From NCBI GenBank assembly GCA_900318145.1, contig ONJM01000002.1, positions 186,001 through 250,000 on the forward strand: a stretch of DNA of 64,000 bases, in the 5' to 3' direction. Made by a program: the position numbers and the translations under genes. This DNA is from an uncultured Eubacteriales bacterium. GTDB lineage: Bacteria > Bacillota > Clostridia > Christensenellales > Aristaeellaceae. How positions within the stretch are numbered: the first letter of the stretch is position 1; every line of letters begins with the position of its first letter. Positions 50,191 to 58,120 of this stretch are shown here, piece by piece. The notes beneath the pieces are model-generated. The model was given only the letters and a program-made list of their open reading frames with translations, was not told the origin of the DNA and did no database searches.

Positions 50191-50973
50191 TTATTCATCC
50201 TCCTTCAGAAACTGATATACGATTCGGTTGAATCGGGCTGACTGCTCCAGAAAAGCAAAATGACTTCCGCTTTCAAGAATAACAAGTCCTGAATCAGGGA
50301 TTCTTTTTTCCATTTCCCGCGCCATCCAAAGCGGTGTTTCCGTGTCAGCATCTCCCCAGATCAGCAGTGTACTGCTGCGGAAGCTGTCATAAAGCTCCGT
50401 AAGATCCTGATTGATGACTTTTATAAAGGTTTTGCGCATTTCTTCGTCCAGCGCATTATAGTCGGGACTTCCGTATTTTTTCCGAAGTTTGTCCTCCATC
50501 CGGGCTGATACCGCACCGAGGCCCGGTAATTTCCCGACGACGGAATACATGGATTTCAGCTTCTTGTATCTTGAACTTCTTTTCTGTGCTTCAGCCGAAG
50601 GTTTCGGACGGATTCCGGCACCGCCGGTAAAAACGATTTTTCCGAAAAATCCTGGATTTTCAGCCTCAATCCAGGCCGCGACCCGGCATCCGAAACTGTG
50701 CGCGACGACATAGCAAGGACGGAAACCGGTTTCCGTTATCAGCTCGATAATACATTCCGCGTATTCCTTTACGCCCCAGGGTTCAGGAGGGCGTCCGCTT
50801 TTTCCGTGACCCGGAAAATCAGGTGTCATCACCTGGAAATGGTCTTCCAGCGCGTTTGCGACAGATTTCATCGTGGAGCTGTCGCACCCCCATCCGTGGA
50901 GAAGAAGAACATTTCTTCCTTTTTCTCCGCTCAAGGTATAGAAGACCCTGGCGCCTTTCGCTTCTCTGATCAT
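50191..50973 (-). CDS. Alpha/beta hydrolase
   Basis: A 260-residue alpha/beta-hydrolase-fold enzyme. The oxyanion segment is LLLHGWGCDSSTMKSV, the nucleophile elbow is VVAHSFGCRVA (AHSFG), the acid is probably in LLIWGDADTETPL, and the histidine is in ESGSHFAFLEQ. The substrate is not predictable; similar enzymes are lipases, esterases or haloperoxidase-like. It is set between GNAT (ATGA overlap) and murF (zero-base gap). The start at 50973 follows ACAGGA; a longer frame is less likely. Confidence 0.88.
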   Translation of the reverse strand: MIREAKGARVFYTLSGEKGRNVLLLHGWGCDSSTMKSVANALEDHFQVMTPDFPGHGKSGRPPEPWGVKEYAECIIELITETGFRPCYVVAHSFGCRVAAWIEAENPGFFGKIVFTGGAGIRPKPSAEAQKRSSRYKKLKSMYSVVGKLPGLGAVSARMEDKLRKKYGSPDYNALDEEMRKTFIKVINQDLTELYDSFRSSTLLIWGDADTETPLWMAREMEKRIPDSGLVILESGSHFAFLEQSARFNRIVYQFLKEDE

Positions 50974-51440
50974 AATGCATCCTGTTCTTCCGACAAATCC
51001 CAGATGTACCGGCATTTTGTTGAACTGATTTCATATTTTTCCCGGATATCTTCCGGAACCGAGGTGATTCCTTCCCAGAGGCATCCTAATCCGATACAGG
51101 TCCTCCGGCTGGGTTCATTGTCCGGATCGCACGTAATGGAAACTGAGGTTTTGCCGCCTGTCAGGATTTCCTTTTTAATCAGCAGGCATGCTCTTCTCGC
51201 ATAATGATTTCCACGATACGGGGGATCGATGTGGTATCCGATATGGCCAAAATAATAGATACAACGGCTTTCACCGTTCCTGTAGCTAATCTGGCCGATT
51301 TCCTTTTTGCTGTTATGCAGCGTAATCCGCCAGATCTGTTCCCGTCCGAAACCCATGGAAGGATCCGGAGGCGTAAAATGCATCGGAATCAGATCTATTA
51401 CGCCGTCCGTGTACTCGGCTCTGTATCTGTGAAAAATCAT
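50970..51440 (-). CDS. GNAT-family N-acetyltransferase
   Basis: A 156-residue protein with a GNAT-like fold: an N-terminal strand-helix part, IGQISYRNGESRCIYYFGHIGYHIDPPYRGNHYARRACLLI carrying the acetyl-CoA loop (Y-R-G-N-H-Y-A), and the C-terminal SITCDPDNEPSRRTCIGLGC. The acceptor is unknown. The start at 51440 follows CAGGAAG. It lies 4 bases after pfkB and overlaps the alpha/beta hydrolase start, so it belongs to the same transcript as the cell-wall genes. Confidence 0.82.
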   Translation of the reverse strand: MIFHRYRAEYTDGVIDLIPMHFTPPDPSMGFGREQIWRITLHNSKKEIGQISYRNGESRCIYYFGHIGYHIDPPYRGNHYARRACLLIKKEILTGGKTSVSITCDPDNEPSRRTCIGLGCLWEGITSVPEDIREKYEISSTKCRYIWDLSEEQDAL

Positions 51441-51444
51441 AGTG

Positions 51445-52371
51445 TTATACTTCCTGTATTTTAACCATATCCAGAAGCCGGTAGAAATCCTCACGTACAA
51501 TCGGCAGCGTTCCGGCTGTCATAACGCTTGCGGCGCCGGCTGCGATACCATACCTGAAAGCCCGTGCCATGTCGTTTTCCTGCTGGTATCCGAGCAGCAG
51601 ACCGCCGATCATCGCATCACCGGCGCCGACAGTGGATTTGATCTCCACGCGAAGCGCCGGCGCGAAAAGTGTCTTGTCCGCGGAAACATACATAGCGCCC
51701 ATTTCGCCCATGGAAACGACGGCATGCTTCACTCCGAGCTGGATAAAAAGCAGCGCCGCGTCCCGGATGGTCCGCATCGTGCGGAGTTCGATCCCGAGTG
51801 TTGCCTCAAGTTCCTTCAGATTCGGCTTGATCAGGAACGGGCAGGCGCCTTTGGCTGCCAGTTCCAGTTCTTTACCTTCCGTATCAAGAATGCATTTTTT
51901 CCCCTCCAGGATTTTCAGCAGATCCCTGTATGTACCTTCCGGGCATCCGGGCGGCAGGCTGCCGGTAACGACAACCATGTCACTTTCCCGGGTCTTTTCA
52001 TAAGCCATTGAAAAGAAATTATCAAGGATTTCCTGACTGAAAACAGGACCGGGTTCATTCAGTTCCGTAATTCCCTGGCCGCTTCTGCTCAGGATTTTTG
52101 TATTAGTACGGACATGCCCCGGAATGGTCTGGAAAGAATGTTTCAGATTCTCTTTATTGATCAGGTCCGTCAGTTCTTCCGCCCCGTCTTTTCCCATGAC
52201 GCCGAGGCACTGCACATCAAGACCGAGGCGGTCTGCGACAACGGCAACGTTGATCCCGTTCCCGCCCAGGTCCACACGTACATCCTGAATGCGGTTAACC
52301 TGCCCGATTTCCAGCTTCTGCACTTCTACAGTCTTATCGAAGCAGGGATTCATGCAGATTGTGGTAATCAT
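51445..52371 (-). CDS. PfkB-family sugar-phosphate kinase (1-phosphofructokinase/hexose kinase type)
   Basis: A 308-residue ribokinase-like kinase. The N-terminal MITTICMNPCFDKTV and VDLGGNGINVAVVADRLG and the C-terminal anion-hole motif VGAGDAMIGGLLLGY match the FruK/LacC subgroup (1-phosphofructokinase or tagatose-6-phosphate kinase). No PTS or aldolase gene is near, so the substrate is open. The frame runs 95 codons further upstream, but GGAGG directly precedes the ATG at 52371 and the rest is unlike the family. It heads the long minus-strand gene run and has its own promoter. Confidence 0.88.
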   Translation of the reverse strand: MITTICMNPCFDKTVEVQKLEIGQVNRIQDVRVDLGGNGINVAVVADRLGLDVQCLGVMGKDGAEELTDLINKENLKHSFQTIPGHVRTNTKILSRSGQGITELNEPGPVFSQEILDNFFSMAYEKTRESDMVVVTGSLPPGCPEGTYRDLLKILEGKKCILDTEGKELELAAKGACPFLIKPNLKELEATLGIELRTMRTIRDAALLFIQLGVKHAVVSMGEMGAMYVSADKTLFAPALRVEIKSTVGAGDAMIGGLLLGYQQENDMARAFRYGIAAGAASVMTAGTLPIVREDFYRLLDMVKIQEV

Positions 52372-52401
52372 CGATCCTACCTCCACGCATATAATATAAA
52401 T

Positions 52402-52430
52402 ATTATACCATTCCTCTTTTTCATTCGCAA
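52402..52430 (-). promoter_or_regulatory. Promoter of the pfkB-GNAT-hydrolase-murF-ddl-dxs run
   Basis: On the minus strand TTGCGA (52425-52430) and a perfect TATAAT (52402-52407) are 17 bases apart, 31 bases before the kinase start. It is the only strong promoter seen at the head of the run. Confidence 0.75.
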
Positions 52431-52459
52431 TATCGGCGTTGATGAAGCGCCGGATCCCG

Positions 52460-52489
52460 TTGCAACACAGTACCGGATTATGGTATATT
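52460..52489 (+). promoter_or_regulatory. Promoter of the redox triad
   Basis: TTGCAA (52460-52465) and TATATT (52484-52489) with an 18-base spacer, about 30 bases before the first gene. It diverges from the sugar kinase promoter. Confidence 0.6.
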
Positions 52490-52519
52490 TGTAATAAATA
52501 AACCGGAGGTTCCGAAGAA

Positions 52520-53983
52520 ATGAAAAAGTCGGATATCGTTATTGTCGGATCAGGTATCAGCGGTACCTCCCTTGCAAGGGAATTAAGCAGATATGATGCT
52601 TCCGTAACTGTGCTTGACAGGGGCCCGGATATTGCGGAAGGCGCTACAAAGGCCAACAGCGGAATCGTTCACGCCGGCTATGACGCGGTTCCCGGCACAC
52701 AGAAGGCGTATTTCAATGTTCGCGGCGCGTCGATGTACGCATCCCTCTGTGATGAACTGTCTGTGCCGTACAGGAAGAGCGGAGCCATTGTGATCGGCTT
52801 TTCACCTGAAGACAGGGATACCCTGCTGCATCTTTTGCAGCGCGGAATGGACAACGGTGTAAAAGGACTCCGTATTCTGAACCGGGAAGAGGTTCTGCAG
52901 CTGGAACCCAATCTGAATCCGGAAGTATCCTGCGCTCTGGATGTTCCTGAAAGCGCGATTGTCAGTCCTTATGAGCTGGCGTACGCGCTGGCGGACGATG
53001 CCGCGGTGAACGGTGTACGCTTTGTGTTCAATGAAAACGTGGAAAAAATCTGCCGGGGCGAGGAGGATACATGGGAAATATATACAGGACAGGAAATTTA
53101 TTCCTGTAAGATTTTTGTCAATTGTTCCGGTGCTTCCGGAGCGCTTCTGCATAATATGGTTACCGGCGGCAGCCTGCGGATGATTAATCGCCGGGGCCAG
53201 TATTACCTCCTGGACCGTTCCGCACAGCTTCCGTTTTCACGAACAGTATTCCAGTGCCCGTCACCCTTGGGAAAAGGCGTTCTGGTATCTCCCACTGTTC
53301 ATGGCAATCTCCTCCTCGGCCCTAACGCTGAGGATATTCCGGATCCCTTGGATACGGCGACTACCGCGGCCGGCATGTCCTATGTTCTTGGGAAAGCTGC
53401 GCGTACCTGGCCCGGCGTTTCCGTAAGATCCAATATTACCAATTTCAGCGGAGTCCGGGCGCACCTTGATACTGATGATTTTATCGTCGGTGCTGTATCC
53501 GGAGCATACGGCGCCTATGAAGCGATCGGGATTGAAAGTCCCGGTCTGTCATCCGCTCCCGCAATCGCGGTCTATCTGGCGGAGATGATTGCCGGGGACC
53601 ACAGCCTGACAAAAAAAACAGAAGTCATTCCATATACTCCCCCGCTCAGACCGTTCCGCGATATGAACGATGAGGAACGTGCCGCCGCGGTTTCCGGGAA
53701 TCCGGAGTACGGTAATATTATCTGCCGCTGTGAAACGGTTACGGAAGCGGAAATCCGCGCGGCGATCCGCAGACCTGTTGGCGCAAAGTCCATTGACGGC
53801 GTCAAGCGCAGGACCCGTGCAGGCATGGGACGCTGCCAGGGCGGATTCTGCAGTCCGCGTGTTGCGCAGATTATTTCCGAAGAAACCGGAATCCCGCTTC
53901 AGGAGATTACGAAAGACGGCGGAAACAGCCGGATTCTTTCGGGGTCTGTCCGGACTTTCCTGAAAGGAGGAAACCGTGAATGA
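52520..53983 (+). CDS. GlpA/GlpO-like FAD-dependent dehydrogenase with BFD-type Cys domain
   Basis: A 487-residue FAD enzyme of the DAO/glycerol-3-phosphate dehydrogenase family. The FAD motif is VIVGSGISGTSLARELSRYD (residues 7-26), followed by GATKANSGIVHAGYD. The C-terminal ~90 residues are a BFD-like [2Fe-2S]-binding domain with ICRCETVTEAEI and GMGRCQGGFCSPRV, as in anaerobic GlpA. It may oxidise glycerol-3-phosphate or a similar 2-hydroxy acid and pass electrons to its neighbour. It overlaps the next gene by 4 bases. No glpK or glpF is nearby, so the substrate is inferred. Confidence 0.87.
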   Translation: MKKSDIVIVGSGISGTSLARELSRYDASVTVLDRGPDIAEGATKANSGIVHAGYDAVPGTQKAYFNVRGASMYASLCDELSVPYRKSGAIVIGFSPEDRDTLLHLLQRGMDNGVKGLRILNREEVLQLEPNLNPEVSCALDVPESAIVSPYELAYALADDAAVNGVRFVFNENVEKICRGEEDTWEIYTGQEIYSCKIFVNCSGASGALLHNMVTGGSLRMINRRGQYYLLDRSAQLPFSRTVFQCPSPLGKGVLVSPTVHGNLLLGPNAEDIPDPLDTATTAAGMSYVLGKAARTWPGVSVRSNITNFSGVRAHLDTDDFIVGAVSGAYGAYEAIGIESPGLSSAPAIAVYLAEMIAGDHSLTKKTEVIPYTPPLRPFRDMNDEERAAAVSGNPEYGNIICRCETVTEAEIRAAIRRPVGAKSIDGVKRRTRAGMGRCQGGFCSPRVAQIISEETGIPLQEITKDGGNSRILSGSVRTFLKGGNRE

Positions 53984-55251
53984 CTGACTGCTATACGGAC
54001 ATTCTTATCATCGGCGCCGGTCCCGCGGGGCTGGCGGCGGCAATTGCCGCAAAGGAGCAGGGCATTGATTCGATTGTGGTGCTTGAACGCGAAAGTGAAC
54101 CCGGCGGCATTCTCCGGCAGTGCATACACAACGGGTTCGGCCTGCACCGCTTTAAGGAGGAACTGACAGGACCGGAATACGCGCAGCGTGATATTCTTCG
54201 CGCAGACGAACTTGGAATTCCGCTTGAATGTGGAACAACTGTACTTTCAGTGTCCGCGGACAGAACCGTTACCTGCGTATCCTCTGAAAAAGGCTTCCGC
54301 AAAATAAAAGCAGGCGCTGTTATTCTTGCCATGGGCTGCCGCGAACGCCCGCGCGGCGCGCTTTGCACGCCTGGAACAAGGTGCGCGGGCATTTACTCCG
54401 CGGGTACTGCGCAGCGCTTTGTGAATCTGGAGGGATTTATGCCCGGAAAGCGGGTTGTGATCCTCGGTTCCGGCGATATCGGGCTGATTATGGCTCGCAG
54501 GATGTCCCTGCAGAGTGCTGAAGTTCTTGCCTGTGTGGAAATCATGCCTTATTCCTCAGGACTTAACCGAAATATTGTTCAGTGTCTCGAGGATTACGGG
54601 ATTCCTCTCTATCTCAGCCATACCGTGACAGATATTCGAGGAAGGGAAAGGCTTACAGGCGTCACAATCGCGAAGGTGGACGAAAAAAGGAATCCTGTTC
54701 CGGGTACAGAAATCGATTTCGAGTGCGATACGCTATTGCTTTCATGCGGGCTGATTCCTGAAAACGAGCTTTCACTGACTGCCGGCGTTGAGCTTTCCGC
54801 CGCCACTTCCGGTCCTGTTGTCAGCAATACCCTTGAGACTTCCGTTCCCGGTATATTTGCCTGCGGCAATGTACTTCACGTGCATGACCTCGTTGATCAT
54901 GTTTCCGAAGAAAGCGCCCGGGCCGGCAGGGCGGCAGCGGAATATGTACAGCATGGGCATTCCGGCGGAAGGTTCGTTCCTGTCGCTGACGGACCGGGCG
55001 TCCGCGGGACTGTCCCGCAAAAAGTTCTCCCGAATTCCGGGGAGGATCTGCACCTGATGTTCCGGCCGACTGATGTATTCCGGAGCGCCTGCGCAGTCGT
55101 GGAGTGCGGCGGCAGGGAAATCATCCGGAAAAAGGCCATGATTTTTACTCCCGGTGAAATGGCTGAGGTTACGGTCAGAAAAGAATTGCTGGACAATCTT
55201 TCTGACGCGGGAATCATTGTCAGAATAGAAGGTGAGAAACAAAATGGATAA
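53980..55251 (+). CDS. NAD(P)/FAD-dependent oxidoreductase (partner of GlpA-like protein)
   Basis: A 423-residue pyridine-nucleotide-disulfide-type flavoprotein without the redox CxxxxC. The FAD motif is IIIGAGPAGLAAAIAAKEQG (residues 9-28), followed by EPGGILRQCIHNGFG. The second dinucleotide fold is KRVVILGSGDIGLIMARRM, and the FAD-closing segment is VPGIFACGNVLHVHDLVDHVSEES. Similar proteins sit beside GlpA-like and DUF1667 genes in Clostridia and Thermotogae and are thought to form one dehydrogenase complex. It overlaps both neighbours' frames, 4 bases with the first and 8 with the third. Confidence 0.87.
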   Translation: MTDCYTDILIIGAGPAGLAAAIAAKEQGIDSIVVLERESEPGGILRQCIHNGFGLHRFKEELTGPEYAQRDILRADELGIPLECGTTVLSVSADRTVTCVSSEKGFRKIKAGAVILAMGCRERPRGALCTPGTRCAGIYSAGTAQRFVNLEGFMPGKRVVILGSGDIGLIMARRMSLQSAEVLACVEIMPYSSGLNRNIVQCLEDYGIPLYLSHTVTDIRGRERLTGVTIAKVDEKRNPVPGTEIDFECDTLLLSCGLIPENELSLTAGVELSAATSGPVVSNTLETSVPGIFACGNVLHVHDLVDHVSEESARAGRAAAEYVQHGHSGGRFVPVADGPGVRGTVPQKVLPNSGEDLHLMFRPTDVFRSACAVVECGGREIIRKKAMIFTPGEMAEVTVRKELLDNLSDAGIIVRIEGEKQNG

Positions 55252-55597
55252 AATCATCACCTGTATTAACTGTCCGGTAGGATGCAGGATGACCGTACAG
55301 CTTTCCGATGAGGGCGTATTTCTGTCCGCGGCGGGAAACACCTGCCCAAGAGGAGCAAAATACGCGGAACAGGAATGTACAAAGCCGCTTCGTATGATTA
55401 CAGCCGTTATTCCGGTATCAGGCAGCAGCAGGCCGCTTTCCGTCAAAACATCCGCCCCTGTTCCGAAAGACCGTATCCGGGAGATAATGCGTGTGCTGGC
55501 GGAAGTTTCCGTGGATACGCCCGTAGCGGCGGGAGATATTATTGTCCGCAATATTCTGAATTCGGGCGCCGATATTGTGGCAACCAGGAATCTTTGA
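55244..55597 (+). CDS. DUF1667 cysteine-motif protein of the redox triad
   Basis: A 117-residue protein with an N-terminal cysteine motif C7-x2-C10-P-x2-C14 (TCINCPVGCRM) and C34 in NTCPRGAKYAEQE. The four cysteines could bind an Fe-S cluster. This is the DUF1667 layout seen next to GlpA/oxidoreductase pairs. The middle (PLRMITAVIPVSG) and end (VAAGDIIVRNILNSGADIVATRNL) are also family-like. The start follows AAGGTGAG and overlaps the upstream gene by 8 bases. The biochemical function is unknown; an electron-transfer subunit is the best guess. Confidence 0.87.
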   Translation: MDKIITCINCPVGCRMTVQLSDEGVFLSAAGNTCPRGAKYAEQECTKPLRMITAVIPVSGSSRPLSVKTSAPVPKDRIREIMRVLAEVSVDTPVAAGDIIVRNILNSGADIVATRNL

Positions 55598-55605
55598 TTT
55601 TATTC

Positions 55606-55634
55606 TTGTTTCCGATCAGCCGATTTGATATAAT
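55606..55634 (+). promoter_or_regulatory. Promoter of yajC
   Basis: TTGTTT (55606-55611) and a perfect TATAAT (55629-55634) with a 17-base spacer, about 30 bases before the yajC start. Confidence 0.65.
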
Positions 55635-55667
55635 AACACCATTGAGATTGAAAGGAGCTTATTCCCC

Positions 55668-56081
55668 ATGCTTGAAAAACTTTTTGGTTTAGGTGCTGCG
55701 ATTGCTGAAAGTGCGGCTTCTTCCGGTACGGCAGCTGCGGGTACTGCAGCCGCGGGTGCTGAAGGGGTCGCTGAAGTTAATCCCGTTATTTCCCTGCTGT
55801 TTTCTTTCGGGCCTCTCATCCTGATTTTCGTTATCTTCTGGTTTATGATGATCCGGCCCCAGCGGAAAAAGGACAAGCAGGTTAAAGAAATGCTGAACAA
55901 TCTGAAAGCCGGCGACAGGATCTGCACGATCGGCGGTATTTACGGAACCATTACCGGGATTCAGGATGATTCCGTCCGCCTTTCCGTCGGCCGCGGAAAT
56001 ACTGAGATGGTGGTTGCCCGCTGGGCGATCCGCAGCGTTGAAGAAGTTCAGATTGAAAATGACGCGCAGGAACTGAACTGA
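55668..56081 (+). CDS. yajC: Preprotein translocase subunit YajC
   Basis: A 137-residue accessory subunit of the Sec translocon. An N-terminal stretch rich in A, G and S (SAASSGTAAAGTAAAGAEG, about residues 14-35) is followed by one membrane helix (LLFSFGPLILIFVIFWFMMI) and the family signature MMIRPQRKKDKQVKEMLNNLKAGDRICTIGGIYGTITGI. AAGGAGC precedes the ATG. The alanine/glycine-rich N-terminus is longer than usual. tgt, queA or secDF, the common neighbours, are not here. Confidence 0.93.
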   Translation: MLEKLFGLGAAIAESAASSGTAAAGTAAAGAEGVAEVNPVISLLFSFGPLILIFVIFWFMMIRPQRKKDKQVKEMLNNLKAGDRICTIGGIYGTITGIQDDSVRLSVGRGNTEMVVARWAIRSVEEVQIENDAQELN

Positions 56082-56099
56082 TATCGTCTGAAAAACAAG

Positions 56100-56132
56100 G
56101 GGAAGCGGCGTAAAAGCTGCTTCCCTCTTTTT
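56100..56132 (+). terminator. Terminator of yajC
   Basis: GGGAAGC (56100-56106) pairs with GCTTCCC (56119-56125) and is followed by TCTTTTT. It overlaps the dnaX stop on the other strand. Confidence 0.85.
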
Positions 56133-57759
56133 ATAGTTTTTCAACAATGTCCACCGGTTCTTTTCCGAATGTGCTGTATAGGCTGTTGATATATTCCTGC
56201 TCAGAACTGTTCGATGTTTTACCGGTTTCCGCATAAGGCACGGCAGTAAAGGTATACTGACCGGAAGAAGCTTCATTGAGGAAACCGGTGATCATGTTTT
56301 TCCTGTCTTCCCGGTTCAGAGGACTGATATAATATTCGGATCCCTCTTTTTTCGCGGGCTGCCACTTTACACTGCCGTTTGCGTCACACATCGCGTTCCC
56401 CTGCGTAAGGATGCTCCAGACGGCGGGCTGCTCTTTTTTCATCCGGTTCATTACGGATGTCCAGACAGTTTTGAAGCTGGCCATACCGGCAGGCTGAGCA
56501 ATCGGGGGAGCGGCCGGCTTTTCTTCCTTTACATTCTTTTCATGCGTTTTCTTTGGCACAGGGCTGTCGGCAGCCTGCAGAATCTGCGGGTTTTCCAGCT
56601 TTTTGCTCAGTTCCGCAATTTTGTCCTCCAGCTGTGAAATCCGGTCGTTCAGAGCCTGTGAATCCGCTTCCTTTGTCCGAAGGCAGGCTTTGAGGCTTAT
56701 GCTTTCCAGTGCTATTCGCGGAGATGAAATATAGCGCATCCCGGTTTCAGCGCCCATAAACAGATCCAGCATCGCCGTCAGGCGGGTGACCGTAAATTCT
56801 TCGGACTGGCGGATGTATTCGTCCGCGTCCTCCTGCGTAAGGTCCAGAATACCGGTGATTTCCTTCGGAGCGCATTTTGCGAGCAGCAATGTACGCAGGT
56901 GGTAGCTGATATCCTTAAGAAACACGGCAGGATCGCGGCCTTCCCGCATCACCTGGTCGATCATGCGGAACATTTCTCCTGTTTCTTCATTGGCAAGACA
57001 GCTTGCGTAGCGGAAAAGAAAAGCCTGGTCACTCGTGCCGAGTATCTGGCGGACCATTTGCTCGCTGATTTCATTCCCATATCCGAGACACATATCCAGA
57101 ATGCTCAGCGCGTCCCGCATTCCGCCTTCCGCGGCACGGGCGATCACCATCAGTGCTCCGTTGCTGACGGTCGCGTTGTTTGCTTCCGCCGCTTCGCGGA
57201 GACGGCCCATAATGTCGCTGATGGCAATACGTCCGAAATCGAACCGCTGACATCGGCTCAGGATTGTTTCCGGGAGCTTTTGCGGTTCTGTGGTGGCAAG
57301 AATAAATACAATATGCGCCGGCGGTTCCTCAAGCGTCTTCAGGAGGGCGTTGAAAGCGGAAGTGGACAGCATGTGTACTTCGTCGATAATATACACCCTG
57401 TATTTCCCGTACTGAGGCGGATATTTAACACTGTCACGCAAATCCCGGATCTCGTCCACACCGTTGTTGCTGGCTGCGTCAATTTCCACTATGTCCAGGC
57501 TTTCCTCCCGCTCCATCCGCAGGCAGTTCTGGCATACGCCGCAGGGATCGCCGTTGAGCGGATTTTCACAGTTGATGGCTTTCGCGAGAATCTTCGCAGT
57601 GGAAGTTTTTCCTGTTCCCCTGGAACCGCAGAAAAGATAGGCGTGTGCGATACGATCGTTGATTACCTGATTGCGAAGCGTTTCAATGATGGCATGCTGC
57701 CCGACCACATGTGAAAAATCCTTCGGGCGCCATTGTCTGTACAATGCGTAGTACGGCAT
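56131..57759 (-). CDS. dnaX: DNA polymerase III subunit gamma/tau
   Basis: A 542-residue AAA+ clamp-loader subunit. Walker A is GSRGTGKT (residues 45-52), the zinc cysteines are C64, C73, C76 and C79 (CGVCQNC), Walker B is DEVH (126-129), and the arginine finger lies in LPETILSRCQRFDF. The C-terminal half contains the collar, a coiled coil (LNDRISQLEDKIAELSKKLENP) and a tau-like end without clear conservation. The usual partners recR and ybaB do not follow it here. It lies one base after the ComEA-like gene. Confidence 0.95.
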   Translation of the reverse strand: MPYYALYRQWRPKDFSHVVGQHAIIETLRNQVINDRIAHAYLFCGSRGTGKTSTAKILAKAINCENPLNGDPCGVCQNCLRMEREESLDIVEIDAASNNGVDEIRDLRDSVKYPPQYGKYRVYIIDEVHMLSTSAFNALLKTLEEPPAHIVFILATTEPQKLPETILSRCQRFDFGRIAISDIMGRLREAAEANNATVSNGALMVIARAAEGGMRDALSILDMCLGYGNEISEQMVRQILGTSDQAFLFRYASCLANEETGEMFRMIDQVMREGRDPAVFLKDISYHLRTLLLAKCAPKEITGILDLTQEDADEYIRQSEEFTVTRLTAMLDLFMGAETGMRYISSPRIALESISLKACLRTKEADSQALNDRISQLEDKIAELSKKLENPQILQAADSPVPKKTHEKNVKEEKPAAPPIAQPAGMASFKTVWTSVMNRMKKEQPAVWSILTQGNAMCDANGSVKWQPAKKEGSEYYISPLNREDRKNMITGFLNEASSGQYTFTAVPYAETGKTSNSSEQEYINSLYSTFGKEPVDIVEKL

Positions 57760-57760
57760 A

Positions 57761-58120
57761 CTAATCCTCGCTTTCTGTCAGGAAGGGACGCATTTTTTCA
57801 AGTGTTTTGACACCGATTCCCTTTACGGAAAGTATATCTTCCGGGTAATAAAACGGTCCGTTTGCATTTCTTTCGGCAATTACCATGGAAGAAATGGTTT
57901 CTCCGATTCCGGGCAATTCCCGAAGATCGTCGGTGTCTCCGGCGTTAAAAACGTCGTTTTCCGTCAGATGCCGTATTTCCTGCAGGCGAAACTCCGGGGC
58001 TGCTTCGGAATGAAAGATGAAGGTTTCCGTTCTTTTCAGCGGAAGCATCCCTGCCGCAAGCAGTAAAACGGCAGCTGTAAGAAACGCGGAAACAAGGATT
58101 TTTATGCCTGTCTTATACAT
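57761..58120 (-). CDS. ComEA-like helix-hairpin-helix protein
   Basis: A 119-residue protein with an N-terminal membrane or signal segment (ILVSAFLTAAVLLLAAGML) and a C-terminal ComEA-type double helix-hairpin-helix: NAGDTDDLRELPGIGETISSMVIAERNANGPF, then DILSVKGIGVKTLEKMRPF. ComEA binds extracellular DNA in natural transformation. Here the linker (SLBB-like part) is missing, so the protein is shorter than ComEA of Bacillus (about 205). It overlaps cysS by 8 bases and precedes dnaX; comEC is not adjacent. Confidence 0.82.
   Translation of the reverse strand: MYKTGIKILVSAFLTAAVLLLAAGMLPLKRTETFIFHSEAAPEFRLQEIRHLTENDVFNAGDTDDLRELPGIGETISSMVIAERNANGPFYYPEDILSVKGIGVKTLEKMRPFLTESED

Noticed and set aside
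47333-52371. A specialised vancomycin-resistance locus, suggested by ddl beside a MurF-like ligase
   Set aside because: There is no VanH or VanX-like gene, the ddl active-site segments look like ordinary D-Ala-D-Ala ligase, and the neighbours are housekeeping genes.
51445-52656. A 403-residue form of the sugar kinase
   Set aside because: The added 95 residues cross its promoter and the divergent promoter of the redox triad; the SD is before the ATG at 52371.
57761-58120. A competence operon around the ComEA-like gene
   Set aside because: comEC and comEB are absent, and the gene is embedded between cysS and dnaX, so natural transformation cannot be inferred.
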